DNA from: Sphingomonas sp. IC081
Lineage (GTDB): Bacteria; Pseudomonadota; Alphaproteobacteria; Sphingomonadales; Sphingomonadaceae
Length of the DNA stretch: 64,000 nt
Reading direction: 5' to 3'
Assembly: GCF_006874585.1 (NCBI RefSeq)
Contig: NZ_CP029766.1
Span: forward strand, 1-64,000
In this document: positions 50,858 through 60,629 of the stretch, piece by piece
How positions within the stretch are numbered: position 1 is the first letter of the stretch
How the letters are laid out: each line of letters opens with the position of its first letter
Program-made: the position numbers and the translations under genes
Notes under the pieces: generated by a model
Told to the model about the DNA's origin: nothing
Database searches by the model: none
Seen by the model: the letters and a program-made list of their open reading frames with translations, nothing else

Positions 50858-51865
50858 ATGAGCGATGCGCCCAAGACGCCCGAAAGCGGTGACAACACGC
50901 TTGCGCCCTTCCTCCTCGTCCTTCGCGCGAAGCTCGCCCGGCGCCTGTCGCCTGCGGACACAAAAGTTGCGCTCACCGCCTCGGGCGCGAAGAGCTCGTT
51001 CTGGCGCGGGGTCGATGCGATCTGGCACAAACTGGTGACCTTAAGCCTCGCCGGCACCGTCCTCGCTACACTCGCGCCCCATGCCAGCTTTGCGGCCGAA
51101 ACCCCCGTTGCAGGCGCGAAGGACGCGCGGGTGCGCACGGTCGATTACGATCCCGACCAGGTGGTGACGGTCATCGGCCAATTCCGCCACGCCATCGAGA
51201 TCCAGTTCGGCGCAAGCGAAACGGTCACACAGGCCGCCCTTGGCGACACGATCTCCTGGCAGATTGCGCCGGTCGGCAATGTCGTCTTCCTCAAACCCCG
51301 CGAGAAGGCGGCCGGAACGAACCTCATCGTTCTCACCCAAGAAGGCGGGATGACGCGCACCTACCACTTCAACCTGGCGCTCGGCACCTCGGCCACGATG
51401 TACGGCATCCGCTTCCACTATCCCCAGGCGGAGCAAGCAATGAGCGCCGAGCAGGCACAGATGGCGCAGGTTCAGGCCGCGCAGGCCATGCAGAGCCAGA
51501 TCGTCAAGACCGCGCTCGATCACGCGGTGATCGAGGGCAAGCGCAACTTCAACTACACCGAGCAGGGCGACGCCTCGCTGCAACCCAGCGAAATCTCGGA
51601 CAATGGCGAGTTCACGGCGATGCGCTTCCCGGGCCACGCCGACATTCCCTCGATCTTCGCCGTCGACGTGGACGGGAGCGAGACGATCGTGCCCTACGAC
51701 GTGCGCGACGACTTCGTGGTGATCCACGCCGTCTACCGCGAACTGCGCCTGCGTCGGGGCAAGGCGGTCCTCGCGATCTACAACGAGGCCCCGCCCCGCA
51801 ACGATCGCGCCGAGCGCACGGGCACTGTCTCCAACATCGTCGAACGCAAAGTGAAAGGGCAGTAA
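50858..51865 (+). CDS. virB9: VirB9-like protein, T4SS locus 2
   Basis: A protein of 335 residues. The N-terminal 60 residues precede a hydrophobic export segment (LVTLSLAGTVLATLAPHASF), so it is longer than the VirB9 of locus 1. AVIEGKRNFNYTEQGDASLQ and VIHAVYRELRLRRGKAVLAI mark the VirB9/TrbG domain. Outer-membrane core component. Confidence 0.9.
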   Translation: MSDAPKTPESGDNTLAPFLLVLRAKLARRLSPADTKVALTASGAKSSFWRGVDAIWHKLVTLSLAGTVLATLAPHASFAAETPVAGAKDARVRTVDYDPDQVVTVIGQFRHAIEIQFGASETVTQAALGDTISWQIAPVGNVVFLKPREKAAGTNLIVLTQEGGMTRTYHFNLALGTSATMYGIRFHYPQAEQAMSAEQAQMAQVQAAQAMQSQIVKTALDHAVIEGKRNFNYTEQGDASLQPSEISDNGEFTAMRFPGHADIPSIFAVDVDGSETIVPYDVRDDFVVIHAVYRELRLRRGKAVLAIYNEAPPRNDRAERTGTVSNIVERKVKGQ

Positions 51866-51866
51866 C

Positions 51867-53138
51867 ATGGCCGAGAACGTGATTGATCGCGGCGGTGAGC
51901 TCGCACCCGCCGATTCCATTCCCGAAGAGAGCGGATCACCTGCTGGTCGCAGCGGCACCAATTGGGGCAACGTCGCCTTCGTCGGCGCCGGTGTCGGCCT
52001 GGTCGCCACCATTCTTGGTATCATCATCGGCTACGGGGTCTTTCACAACGCCGGGTCGACGAAGGCAGTCGAGGAACCTGCCCAGGCCAGCCAGAAGAGC
52101 GTCGATGATGTGGTGGCCTCACCCGTCGCGCAGCGTGCGGCTCTTGCAGGCCAGCTCGGGCAAGCCGGAAGCCCCCAGACCGATGTCTTCGGCCGTCCGG
52201 TCCTCGGGGCACAGACCACCGATGCCAACGGCAATCCCGTCCCTGTGTCGGGCGAGGCCGCGAACGGGCAGGAAAGCCTTGCCCAGAAGCGCTATGAGGA
52301 GCGCCTGAAGATGGCTGATGCCGCTCGGCGGGCCCCGGTCATGGCCTATCAGGCCAATGGCCTGACGGCATCAACATCCCCTGTGTCGCCGGGGGGAAGC
52401 GCAGCCACCGCTGGAGCTCAGGCCCTGGAAAGTGGCCCACGCAATTTCGGCGCGAGCGGCTTTGGCCCTCCCTCGGATGATAAGGCAGGGACGGGTTCGG
52501 CCAGCAAGGGCTCGACCGACTTTACCGACCAGCTCAGGCACGCGAAGATCGAGGCGGTACGCGCCTCGCTCATCAAGAACCGCGACTTCCTGCTGAGCGC
52601 AGGCACAGTCATTCCCTGCACCTTGCAGACCGCGATCAACTCGACACAGGCTGGGTTCGTGTCGTGCGTCATCAACCACGACGTCTATTCCGAAGACGGC
52701 CGCGTGGTCCTGCTCGACAAGGGCACCAAGGTGCTGGGCCAATATTCGGGCGGCATCACGCAAGGCCAGGCGCGCATGTTCGTGCTGTGGACCCGCGCGC
52801 TCACCCCGCGCGGGGTCGCGATCGATCTTGGCTCCCCTGCTGCCGATACGCTCGGCCGCTCGGGTATGTCGGGCGGGGTGGATACGCAGTTCTGGACCCG
52901 TTTTGGCGCAGCGCTCATGATGAGCGTACTTGAGGACGCCTCCAACATTGCCGGCCGCGCCGTCGCGAACGAAGGCACCTACACGACGCAGGTGCCCAGC
53001 GAGATGGGCAACACGATCCTGCAGGACAGCAAGAACATCAAGCCGATCCTGAAAAAGAACCAGGGCGACACCGCCGCCATCTTCGTCGCCAAGGATTTTG
53101 ATTTCAGCCCGGTCTATGACCTCAAGCTGAGGCGCTGA
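51867..53138 (+). CDS. virB10: VirB10-like protein, T4SS locus 2
   Basis: A protein of 423 residues: transmembrane helix near residues 35-57 (VGAGVGLVATILGIIIGYGV), linker, then the TrbI/VirB10 domain (GTVIPCTLQTAINSTQAGFV, LLDKGTKVLGQYSGGITQGQ). Starts one base after virB9. Spans both membranes. Confidence 0.94.
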   Translation: MAENVIDRGGELAPADSIPEESGSPAGRSGTNWGNVAFVGAGVGLVATILGIIIGYGVFHNAGSTKAVEEPAQASQKSVDDVVASPVAQRAALAGQLGQAGSPQTDVFGRPVLGAQTTDANGNPVPVSGEAANGQESLAQKRYEERLKMADAARRAPVMAYQANGLTASTSPVSPGGSAATAGAQALESGPRNFGASGFGPPSDDKAGTGSASKGSTDFTDQLRHAKIEAVRASLIKNRDFLLSAGTVIPCTLQTAINSTQAGFVSCVINHDVYSEDGRVVLLDKGTKVLGQYSGGITQGQARMFVLWTRALTPRGVAIDLGSPAADTLGRSGMSGGVDTQFWTRFGAALMMSVLEDASNIAGRAVANEGTYTTQVPSEMGNTILQDSKNIKPILKKNQGDTAAIFVAKDFDFSPVYDLKLRR

Positions 53139-53141
53139 GCG

Positions 53142-54158
53142 GTGGGGCACGTCTCTGCGATCTACCAGCACAATGCAGCCCCGCTGCAACCGCTCCTCGA
53201 TCGCGAGGACGTGACCGAACTGGTCATCAATGAGCCAGGCGTGATCGGCGTCGAAACTCGCAAGGGCTGGGAGTGGCATGAAGCGCCCGCGCTCGATCAT
53301 GCCAGCCTCATGACCCTGGCCCGCCTCATTGCAGGCCTGACCAAGCAGGACATCAGCGAGGACTACCCCATCTGCTCCTCGGTCCTGCCCGGCGGTGAGC
53401 GCGCCCAGGTCGTGATCCCGCCTGCCATCGAGCGCGGCTTCGTCTCGATCACGATCCGCAAGGCCTCGCACACGGCGATGGACCTTGGCGACCTCGACCG
53501 CTCAGGGCTCTTCAGCGAAGTGAAGGCCCACGGCGCCGCCAACGAGGTCGATGACGCCTTGCTCGCCTATCGGGCGGCGGGCGACTGGAACGGCTTTTTC
53601 AAACTCGCCGTAGAGGCACGCAAGAACATCCTCATTTCCGGGGCGACCGGCTCAGGCAAGACGACCTTTTCCAAGGCGCTCATCAAGTTGATACCCGACT
53701 TCGAGCGGGTGCTGACGATCGAGGATACCCGCGAACTCGTGGTGCCCCAGCGCAACCGGGTCCACATGATGTATTCCAAGGATGGGTACGGTCTGCAGAA
53801 GGCAGGTGCGAAGGAACTGCTGGAATCAGCGCTGCGCATGCGGCCCGACCGCATCCTTCTCCAGGAGCTGCGCGACGGCACCGCCTTCTTCTACCTGCGC
53901 AACGTCAACAGCGGGCATCCCGGCTCGATCACGACCGTCCACGCCAACACCGCGCAAGGCGCGCTCGAGCAGCTCACCTTGCTCGTCAAGGAATCCGAAG
54001 GCGGCAACGACCTCGACCGCCACGACATTCGCGCGCTGCTGCGCTCGCTCGTCGACATCGTGGTGCAGATGCACCGCCTTCCGCCCAGCGACGGCCGACC
54101 GGCCCGCTACCGGATGACCGAAGTATGGTTCGATCCGGCCGGCAAGCCGCACGACTGA
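53142..54158 (+). CDS. virB11: VirB11-like ATPase, T4SS locus 2
   Basis: A protein of 338 residues from GTG 53142. Walker A ISGATGSGKTTFSKA, then VLTIEDTRELV, LQELRDGTAFFYLRNVNSGH and the His box. Hexameric ATPase that works with VirB4 and VirD4. Intact. Confidence 0.95.
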   Translation: MGHVSAIYQHNAAPLQPLLDREDVTELVINEPGVIGVETRKGWEWHEAPALDHASLMTLARLIAGLTKQDISEDYPICSSVLPGGERAQVVIPPAIERGFVSITIRKASHTAMDLGDLDRSGLFSEVKAHGAANEVDDALLAYRAAGDWNGFFKLAVEARKNILISGATGSGKTTFSKALIKLIPDFERVLTIEDTRELVVPQRNRVHMMYSKDGYGLQKAGAKELLESALRMRPDRILLQELRDGTAFFYLRNVNSGHPGSITTVHANTAQGALEQLTLLVKESEGGNDLDRHDIRALLRSLVDIVVQMHRLPPSDGRPARYRMTEVWFDPAGKPHD

Positions 54159-54176
54159 CAACCCAAGGAGTGGCCC

Positions 54177-56057
54177 ATGAGTGGCAAGATGGTTCGCAAT
54201 CCGGGGGCGTCCCAACCGGGCGCCATTGCATTTCTCATGATCCTGGGCCTCGTGATCAGCGCCGCGATCGGCGCAATCACGGTGCTGTGGCGCGCGCACC
54301 TTCTCTCGATGCAGACACCCTGGATGAAAGTGCCGGGCGCGCTCTGGTCGATGAAATCCATGCCGATCGTCTGGCAACCGTTTCTTCTGGGCTTCGCGAT
54401 CAGCTTTGCCTTATGCCTAGTCGGCGTCTTCGCCTCGATGTTCTCGGCTCAAAAGCTGCATGGCGAGGCACGCTGGGCGCGCTTTGGTGAGGTGAAGGAT
54501 GCTGGGCTTCTCGCAAGCGCCGGCATCATCCTTGGACGCTTCAATGCCAGGTTTCTGCGTTTCGGCGGGACCGAGCATGTCATGCTCGAAGCCCCAACCC
54601 GGGCCGGCAAAGGCGTGGGCGTCGTGATCCCGAACCTGCTGTCCTGGCCTGATTCCGTCGTGGTCCTCGATGTGAAGCAGGAGAACTGGGATCTAACCGC
54701 AGGCTATCGCGCCAGGGAGCTTCGCCAGAAGACGCTTCTGTTCAACCCGCTCGACGGGGAAGGACGGACGTGCCGCTACAATCCGCTCGGCCATATCGAC
54801 CGCCGCGATCCCGTGGAGATCATCAACGAGTTGCAGAAGATAGGGGCCATGCTGTTCCCGCTCCCCCTGACCGGCGACAACTTCTGGGCCGAAAGCGCGC
54901 GCACGGCCTTTCTCGGCGTCGCGGCCTATGTCGCAGCCACGGTCGATGATGGCGAGGATGCCCTGCCCTTCACGATCGGCGAGGTCTACCGCCAGTTCGC
55001 CGCTGGCGATGCCAGGCGCCGCTTCCCCAAGATCATCAAGCAGCGAGAGGCGGCCGGGAAGCCTCTTTCGGGCGCGTGCATTTCTGCGCTGCGTGACTGG
55101 ATCTCGTCTTCGGACAACACCTTCACGTCCATTCGCCAGTCCGTAACGGCCAAGATCAATCTCTGGCTCAACCCCTATGTCGACGCGGCAACGGCCGAGA
55201 GCGACTTCGATCTGCGCCAGTTTCGCGACAAGCGGATCTCGCTCTACCTCGGCGTATCGCCCGACGACCTCGAGCGGGTCGCTCCGATCTATAACCTGCT
55301 CTTCCAGCAGCTCATCGACCTCAACGTGCGCGAGCTGCCCTCGGCCAACCGCCACAACGTGCGCCTGCTTCTCCTCCTCGACGAGTTCACCCGCCTCGGC
55401 CGGGCCTCGGTCATCGCCAGCGGCTTCAGCTATGTGGCGGGCTACGGCATCCGCCTCCTCCCCGTGATCCAGAACTTCTCCCAGCTCGATCACATCTACG
55501 GCGACAAGGTGGCCAAGGAGATCTCCGCGAATTGCGGCGTGCAGATCGTCATGCGCCCCAAGGAGATCAACGACGCCAAGAACGTCTCGGAGCGCCTGGG
55601 CACCTACACCTTTCGCGCAAAATCCCGTTCGTTCGGCGCCTGGGGCCGCGGTGGCGGTTCGGTGTCGGAATCCGATCAGCGCCGCGCGCTCCTGCTCCCG
55701 CAAGAGCTTCTCTTGCTGCCCGAAAAGGACCTGATCGTCCTGCGCTCGGGTATCCCGCCCGTCTACGGCAGGAAGATCCGGTACTACCAGGAGAAGGACA
55801 TGCTCGCGCTGACGAAGGTGCTGGCTCCGGCGATGCCGACGATCCGGCCCGACCCTGCGGTGTCAGCACGCAGCCTTCGCGTCATCACAGCTGCGGAGGC
55901 GAGTGGGGAAAGCGACGCGGGAATACCCGGAGCGAGCACCAGGCCTCTGAATATGCCGGTGGTCAAAGCGCTTCAGGCGACACCCAATCATGCCCCTCGG
56001 CAGACGGCGCACATGTTGTTCAAGGACCTATTTTCCGTAATGATTCCAACAGCGTGA
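54177..56057 (+). CDS. virD4: VirD4/TraG-like coupling ATPase
   Basis: A protein of 626 residues. Two N-terminal transmembrane helices (residues 16-40 and 63-90), Walker A EAPTRAGKGVGVVIPN, Walker B LLLLLDEFTRLG. It brings the relaxase-DNA complex to the channel, so this locus is a conjugation system. It is the last gene of the operon; AAGGAG precedes its start. Confidence 0.95.
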   Translation: MSGKMVRNPGASQPGAIAFLMILGLVISAAIGAITVLWRAHLLSMQTPWMKVPGALWSMKSMPIVWQPFLLGFAISFALCLVGVFASMFSAQKLHGEARWARFGEVKDAGLLASAGIILGRFNARFLRFGGTEHVMLEAPTRAGKGVGVVIPNLLSWPDSVVVLDVKQENWDLTAGYRARELRQKTLLFNPLDGEGRTCRYNPLGHIDRRDPVEIINELQKIGAMLFPLPLTGDNFWAESARTAFLGVAAYVAATVDDGEDALPFTIGEVYRQFAAGDARRRFPKIIKQREAAGKPLSGACISALRDWISSSDNTFTSIRQSVTAKINLWLNPYVDAATAESDFDLRQFRDKRISLYLGVSPDDLERVAPIYNLLFQQLIDLNVRELPSANRHNVRLLLLLDEFTRLGRASVIASGFSYVAGYGIRLLPVIQNFSQLDHIYGDKVAKEISANCGVQIVMRPKEINDAKNVSERLGTYTFRAKSRSFGAWGRGGGSVSESDQRRALLLPQELLLLPEKDLIVLRSGIPPVYGRKIRYYQEKDMLALTKVLAPAMPTIRPDPAVSARSLRVITAAEASGESDAGIPGASTRPLNMPVVKALQATPNHAPRQTAHMLFKDLFSVMIPTA

Positions 56058-56466
56058 TTGGGCCGGTTGCGGAATGTCCGGTTCGGAGCCGGGGTGCAGG
56101 GATATCCGACGCTCGCGCGGGGCGGCTGCCGACCCAGGACTCGTCGATCCGATAAAGTGCGGGGAACGACCGCTCACGCGGGAAGCTGCCATTCGCAACA
56201 CTCAAGCTGCCTTGACGGCTACGTACCCTGTTGTCGGTCGCAGTTCCGCCAATGAGGCGGCCACCAAAAGTTGAACGCTCAATGTTCTGAGCCGGAGCTA
56301 TCGCGGACGGCGGACCTAACAGTGCCCTGAACCGCCCTGGGGTGGCTGCACGCCAGCTTCGGTCGACAAGAACAACTGGCGTCTTGCAATTTCCCTTGGC
56401 ATTTCACGTGCGTGGACGGTGTAGCCTCGATACACAGTCATTCATCGAGCGAAAATTGGGGGCTCA
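56058..56466. other. Gap between the transfer operon and the Zorya genes
   Basis: 409 bp with no convincing gene. The short frames present have unlikely composition (many Arg, Cys and Ser). The stretch should contain the end of the transfer operon and the promoter of zorA. GGGGG lies 4 bases before the zorA start. Confidence 0.4.
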
Positions 56467-58479
56467 ATGGAATCGCATGTCAACCCGATCAACGGGCTGG
56501 TCGTACTCGTCTTTGGGAATCCATTGGCGGCGTTGTGGATATCGCTGGTAATACTTCTGTCCTGCGCGCTGATCATTGGTCGCAACAATATCCGTTTCCA
56601 CCGACCGCTGAAAATGGCGCTAAAGCAACGTGTCGACATACTTGCTCCCGTGCTTGCAGCGGATGACAACGACACGGCGCAGCGTGTCTTCGCCGAGCGG
56701 TTCTACGAGATCGATGCAGCGATGGTGGCTGGCGATCGAGGCGCTGCCGAGATCCGGCTGGCATGGAGCCAGTTTCGCGAGACGATCCTCGATGAAGCCG
56801 AAGTGCCGATGCGCGCGACCGTGCGAGCAGACGGCTATTTCCTCCATCTTGGAGATGACACGCGTATCCTGGCCTGGTGGGCGAACATTTTCGTCGCAAT
56901 CGGGCTCACCTTCACCTTCCTCGGCATCGTTGCTGCGTTGACGACCACGGTGACAGCGCTGAGCGCAGCCAATGGGTCCGCGAACATGACGCCGGCACTG
57001 ATCAACTTGCTGACGATCACGTCGGTCAAGTTCTGGACGTCGATCGCTGGCGTCCTGGCGTCGATCCTGCTGCGCGTGTTCGATCGGCGTTGGCACGCCG
57101 CCAGCCAGCGCGAGCTTGAATGCATCGTCGATGCAATTGACCGCGGCACCCTGTTCTCGCCGCCGCAGCGGATCGCGGCCGAACAGCTGCGCGAGACCAA
57201 GGAGCAAACGACCGCGCTCAAGAGCTTCAGCCATGAACTGGCGATCGCCATCGGCGAGAATTTGGAGCGTCAGATGCAGCCGATGGTGCAGGTGCTGGGG
57301 GGCATTCAGGCAAGCATCGACGATTTCAAAAGCGGCAGCTTCAATCAGATCGGCAAGGAGCTGGGCGATGCGTTGAGCCGGAATGCGGGTACCGAGATGG
57401 CGCAGCTTGGCGCTGCGCTCACCGACATGACGACGCGGCTGGCGACGATTCATGAGCAGATCGAGGGATCGGGCCAGGCCGCGAACGACCAGATCGCCCA
57501 GGCTGCCCGCGATTTCGCGACCGCTTCGGACAAGATGACCACGATGTTCGACGCGCTCCACACCCGCATCGATGCGACCGGTGCGCGGCTGACCGAGACC
57601 GCGCAGACTGCCAGCAGCGAGGCGGTTGAGCAGTTCAGCCGCGCGACCTCGGGCATTCAGGCTGCCTTCGATCAGATGCGCGGCGAAATCGCCGATATCG
57701 GCGGGCGGCTGACGGCGGGCGCCGACGCCGCTGCGACCCGCAACGCCGAAGTACTCGGACGCGCCGCTGATGCGCTCGAGGCAGCGACCGGGCGTGCCGC
57801 GACCGGCATGAGCGAGGCGGTCGACGCGGCTGTCGCCAAAGCAAGCGAAGAAAGCGCGAAGGCGATCGCCAGCGCGTTCGCTTCCTTCGGTGCACGCTTT
57901 GAAGAGGCGAGCGGGGGACTTGTCGAAACATTGCGGACAACGGCGGGACGCATGGAAGCGCTCGCCGCCGGAATCGAGCGATCGGCGCAAGCCTCGGAAT
58001 CGCACGCTGGCAAGCTTGTCGAGGCAGGCCGCGCCGCCGAAGGGGTTGCGGGCACGTTGAATCGCGCAGCCAACGATCTCCAAGGCGCCGCCACGCCGAT
58101 CCGCAGCGCGACCGAGGCGATCGGCACGGCGGTTGCCAGGGTTCAGGAGGCCATGACCCGGCAAAGCGATGCGGCTAGCGAGCAGCACCGCGCCGTTGCC
58201 GGCATTGCCGAAAAGCTCGGTGAGACGAGCGAAGCCGCCAATCGTGCATGGACGAGCTATCGCGACCGCTTCGAAGCCGTCGACACGGCGCTCGCGGCAG
58301 CGCTCGACCAGATCAGGAGCGCGTCGGGCGACCATGCCGCGCATCTCAACGAGCAGGTCGGCCGGATCGATAACGCCTTGGCCGGCGCCGTCGACAAGCT
58401 CTCGGCCGCACTCGAGCCGCTGACCGAGCTTGCCGATCAGATCGAGGACCTGCTCGGCAAGATGCAGGCGCAGGAGTAA
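56467..58479 (+). CDS. zorA: Zorya motor protein ZorA
   Basis: A protein of 670 residues. MotA-like membrane part: hydrophobic segments at about residues 12-38, 138-162 (WWANIFVAIGLTFTFLGIVA) and 176-200, followed by a 450-residue Ala/Glu-rich coiled-coil tail (residues 220-670). This is the ZorA layout: a stator ring with a long cytoplasmic tail that, with ZorB, senses phage attack and signals to ZorC and ZorD. First gene of a four-gene operon, with start-stop overlaps at zorB-zorC and zorC-zorD. Confidence 0.92.
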   Translation: MESHVNPINGLVVLVFGNPLAALWISLVILLSCALIIGRNNIRFHRPLKMALKQRVDILAPVLAADDNDTAQRVFAERFYEIDAAMVAGDRGAAEIRLAWSQFRETILDEAEVPMRATVRADGYFLHLGDDTRILAWWANIFVAIGLTFTFLGIVAALTTTVTALSAANGSANMTPALINLLTITSVKFWTSIAGVLASILLRVFDRRWHAASQRELECIVDAIDRGTLFSPPQRIAAEQLRETKEQTTALKSFSHELAIAIGENLERQMQPMVQVLGGIQASIDDFKSGSFNQIGKELGDALSRNAGTEMAQLGAALTDMTTRLATIHEQIEGSGQAANDQIAQAARDFATASDKMTTMFDALHTRIDATGARLTETAQTASSEAVEQFSRATSGIQAAFDQMRGEIADIGGRLTAGADAAATRNAEVLGRAADALEAATGRAATGMSEAVDAAVAKASEESAKAIASAFASFGARFEEASGGLVETLRTTAGRMEALAAGIERSAQASESHAGKLVEAGRAAEGVAGTLNRAANDLQGAATPIRSATEAIGTAVARVQEAMTRQSDAASEQHRAVAGIAEKLGETSEAANRAWTSYRDRFEAVDTALAAALDQIRSASGDHAAHLNEQVGRIDNALAGAVDKLSAALEPLTELADQIEDLLGKMQAQE

Positions 58480-58482
58480 ACG

Positions 58483-59262
58483 ATGGAAAGCCGTGGCGTC
58501 CGGCGCAGCCGATCGGAAGAAGAAGAAGAGAGCTATTTCGTGTCGATGGCCGACATGATGGTGGGGCTGTTGTTCATCTTCATCATTCTGCTGCTCTATT
58601 TTGCACTGCAGTTCCGCCAAACGACCGACACGCTGACCAGCGCCGGCCAGACGCGCCGCGAGATTCTCGAGACGCTCAAGGAGCGGCTCGACAAGCGGTT
58701 GAAGCCGTACAACCTGACCGTTCGGATCGATGCCGAGACCGGCGTGCTGAGCCTGCCCAACAGTATCCTTTTCGACACCGGCCAATTCGCGCTCAAGCCC
58801 GAGGGGCGTCAAGCGGTCGGCATCGTCGCGGACGAGCTTGCGGCAGTGCTCCCTTGTTATGCCGATCAATTGCCGGGCGGACCGCCATGCCGGGGCAAGC
58901 CGGTCGCGGCGAACAAGATCGATGCAATCTTCATCGAGGGCCATACCGATAGCGACCCGCTTTCGGGCGGCGGCGTGCTTCGCGACAATATGGACCTGTC
59001 GGCACTCCGCGCGACCAACACGTTTCGCCAGCTCACCGATGCACATCCCGAGCTCGAGCAACTGGTCAACAGGTCAGGGCATCAGCCTGTGCCGATCCTG
59101 GGCGTCGCGGGCTATGGCGAGCGCCGTCCCGTGCCTGACGCGGCGGGTACGCCCGACCAGATAAAGGCGCAGAACCGCCGGATCGATCTGCGCTTCCTGA
59201 TGGTGACGCCGCGCAGCGCGGAAGGCGCTGCGATGAGCCGCATCCTGGAGCAGCCACGATGA
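58483..59262 (+). CDS. zorB: Zorya motor protein ZorB
   Basis: A protein of 259 residues. One transmembrane helix (MVGLLFIFIILLLYFALQF) preceded by YFVSMADMM, whose Asp24 sits where the ion-conducting Asp of MotB/ZorB lies. An OmpA-like peptidoglycan-binding domain follows (FDTGQFALKPEGRQAVGIVA, IEGHTDSDPL, NRRIDLRF). Two in-domain Cys residues (LPCYAD, PPCRGK) may form a disulfide. Anchors the motor to the cell wall. Confidence 0.94.
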   Translation: MESRGVRRSRSEEEEESYFVSMADMMVGLLFIFIILLLYFALQFRQTTDTLTSAGQTRREILETLKERLDKRLKPYNLTVRIDAETGVLSLPNSILFDTGQFALKPEGRQAVGIVADELAAVLPCYADQLPGGPPCRGKPVAANKIDAIFIEGHTDSDPLSGGGVLRDNMDLSALRATNTFRQLTDAHPELEQLVNRSGHQPVPILGVAGYGERRPVPDAAGTPDQIKAQNRRIDLRFLMVTPRSAEGAAMSRILEQPR

Positions 59263-60629
59263 GCGCGCTCAAGCGCGCGTGCGAACGCGCATCGGCGGCA
59301 AAAAGCCTCCCGCGACGCGGTGACCGCTTCGAAATCGAGCGTGCCGAGCAGCGCATCGGTACCGAGCCGGCGGGCAAAGCGCGAATCAAGGAAGCATGGG
59401 CGCGCTTCCTGGCGCGGATCGATCCCGCTGCTCCCGAGCGGCTCAAGCCCAAGGATCTGAAGCGACTGCTCGATGGCATGTGGGCGGAGGACTCGCTCGA
59501 GGAAGCCGCGCCGCCGGTGCTGGACCAGAGCGTCGCGCGGTCACGCAAAAGTGTCGATCGTGCGATCATCGCCGCCTATCTTCGTCATTTTCCGCTCGAC
59601 CATTCCGGCTTCGATCACCTCACGCATGCCAGCGCGCTGGTCGCCAACCGCCACGACTGGCCGTGGCGAGCGCGCGGCGACAGATGGGCACTCTGGGATC
59701 CCGATGAAGGACCGTCGCGGCTGTCACGCGCTTTGCTTGGTACCGAAGGACCGGCGCAGCTGCTCCGTGAGGCGGGTCTCGATGGCGATCTTGCGACTGG
59801 CGGCTTTGTCGAGGAGTCGTTGATCGCCGCCTGCGAAGCGGCGGCGGATCACCGCGGCGAAGCGGCCCAGCAGAGCGGCCGCCGCCTGATCGCATTGTTC
59901 GAGAGTTTCCCGACGACGAAGGAGCTGAACGCCGCGCTGGCCTATGGCCTCCTCGCGCCCTGGACGCGGAGCAGCTGCACTGAAGCGCATCAGCGGCTGG
60001 TCAGCGCTCTCCTGGTGGCGCGCAATGGCGATCCGCGGCTTGCGCCGCAACGCTGGGCGGCGCTGCGGCGCGATGTGCTGGCGATGTTCCCGGACGCCCA
60101 GGTCGACACTGCCTTTGCCGTGCTGCGCGGCTGGCTGGTACGCGCGACCGTCCGGGAGTTCTTCTCGGTGGTGGCGAAAACGGTCGAGCGGCGCGACCAA
60201 TGGAAGGAACGCACCGATTTCTGGCTGGCTTACCTCGACGCCGGGTTCATCACCGACGCATGGTTCGCGTTCGGCTCGCAGGCGGAGCGGCTCGCGCGCA
60301 AGTTCATGGACGACCAGGCAATCGCCTACGCGACGCTCGAAGGCGGTGGTGCCACGACGGCTCAGTCGGCATTGATCTTCTCGATCGGCGACATTCGCAT
60401 CGCCGAATGGAGCGATAACGGCAGTTGCCGGTTTTGGCGGGCAGCGGACCAGAAGGCGCCAAGTCTTTACCAGCGTCGCTATCAAGGGCCGGCTTTGCGA
60501 ACCATGGCGGCGGGCGAAGGCTTCCGTGCGATTCCGCACAATCCACCCAATGGCTGGCAGCCGAAGTTCGCGCGGCAGGTCTATCAGAGCGCCGGCGTGC
60601 AGCACCCCAGGCATGGAGCAGGATGGTGA
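59259..60629 (+). CDS. zorC: Zorya protein ZorC (EH_Signature)
   Basis: A protein of 456 residues, ATG overlapping the zorB stop. The C-terminal part has the EH_Signature-type features (IFSIGDIRIAEWSDNGSCRF and FRAIPHNPPNGWQPKFARQV, with the Glu and His). ZorC is specific to type I Zorya and is thought to bind DNA as a cytoplasmic effector component. Length fits. Confidence 0.88.
   Translation: MSALKRACERASAAKSLPRRGDRFEIERAEQRIGTEPAGKARIKEAWARFLARIDPAAPERLKPKDLKRLLDGMWAEDSLEEAAPPVLDQSVARSRKSVDRAIIAAYLRHFPLDHSGFDHLTHASALVANRHDWPWRARGDRWALWDPDEGPSRLSRALLGTEGPAQLLREAGLDGDLATGGFVEESLIAACEAAADHRGEAAQQSGRRLIALFESFPTTKELNAALAYGLLAPWTRSSCTEAHQRLVSALLVARNGDPRLAPQRWAALRRDVLAMFPDAQVDTAFAVLRGWLVRATVREFFSVVAKTVERRDQWKERTDFWLAYLDAGFITDAWFAFGSQAERLARKFMDDQAIAYATLEGGGATTAQSALIFSIGDIRIAEWSDNGSCRFWRAADQKAPSLYQRRYQGPALRTMAAGEGFRAIPHNPPNGWQPKFARQVYQSAGVQHPRHGAGW

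Noticed and set aside
56620..59061. 813-codon frame antisense to zorA and zorB
   Set aside because: Long only because of Ala-rich, GC-rich coding on the other strand; no domain recognised.
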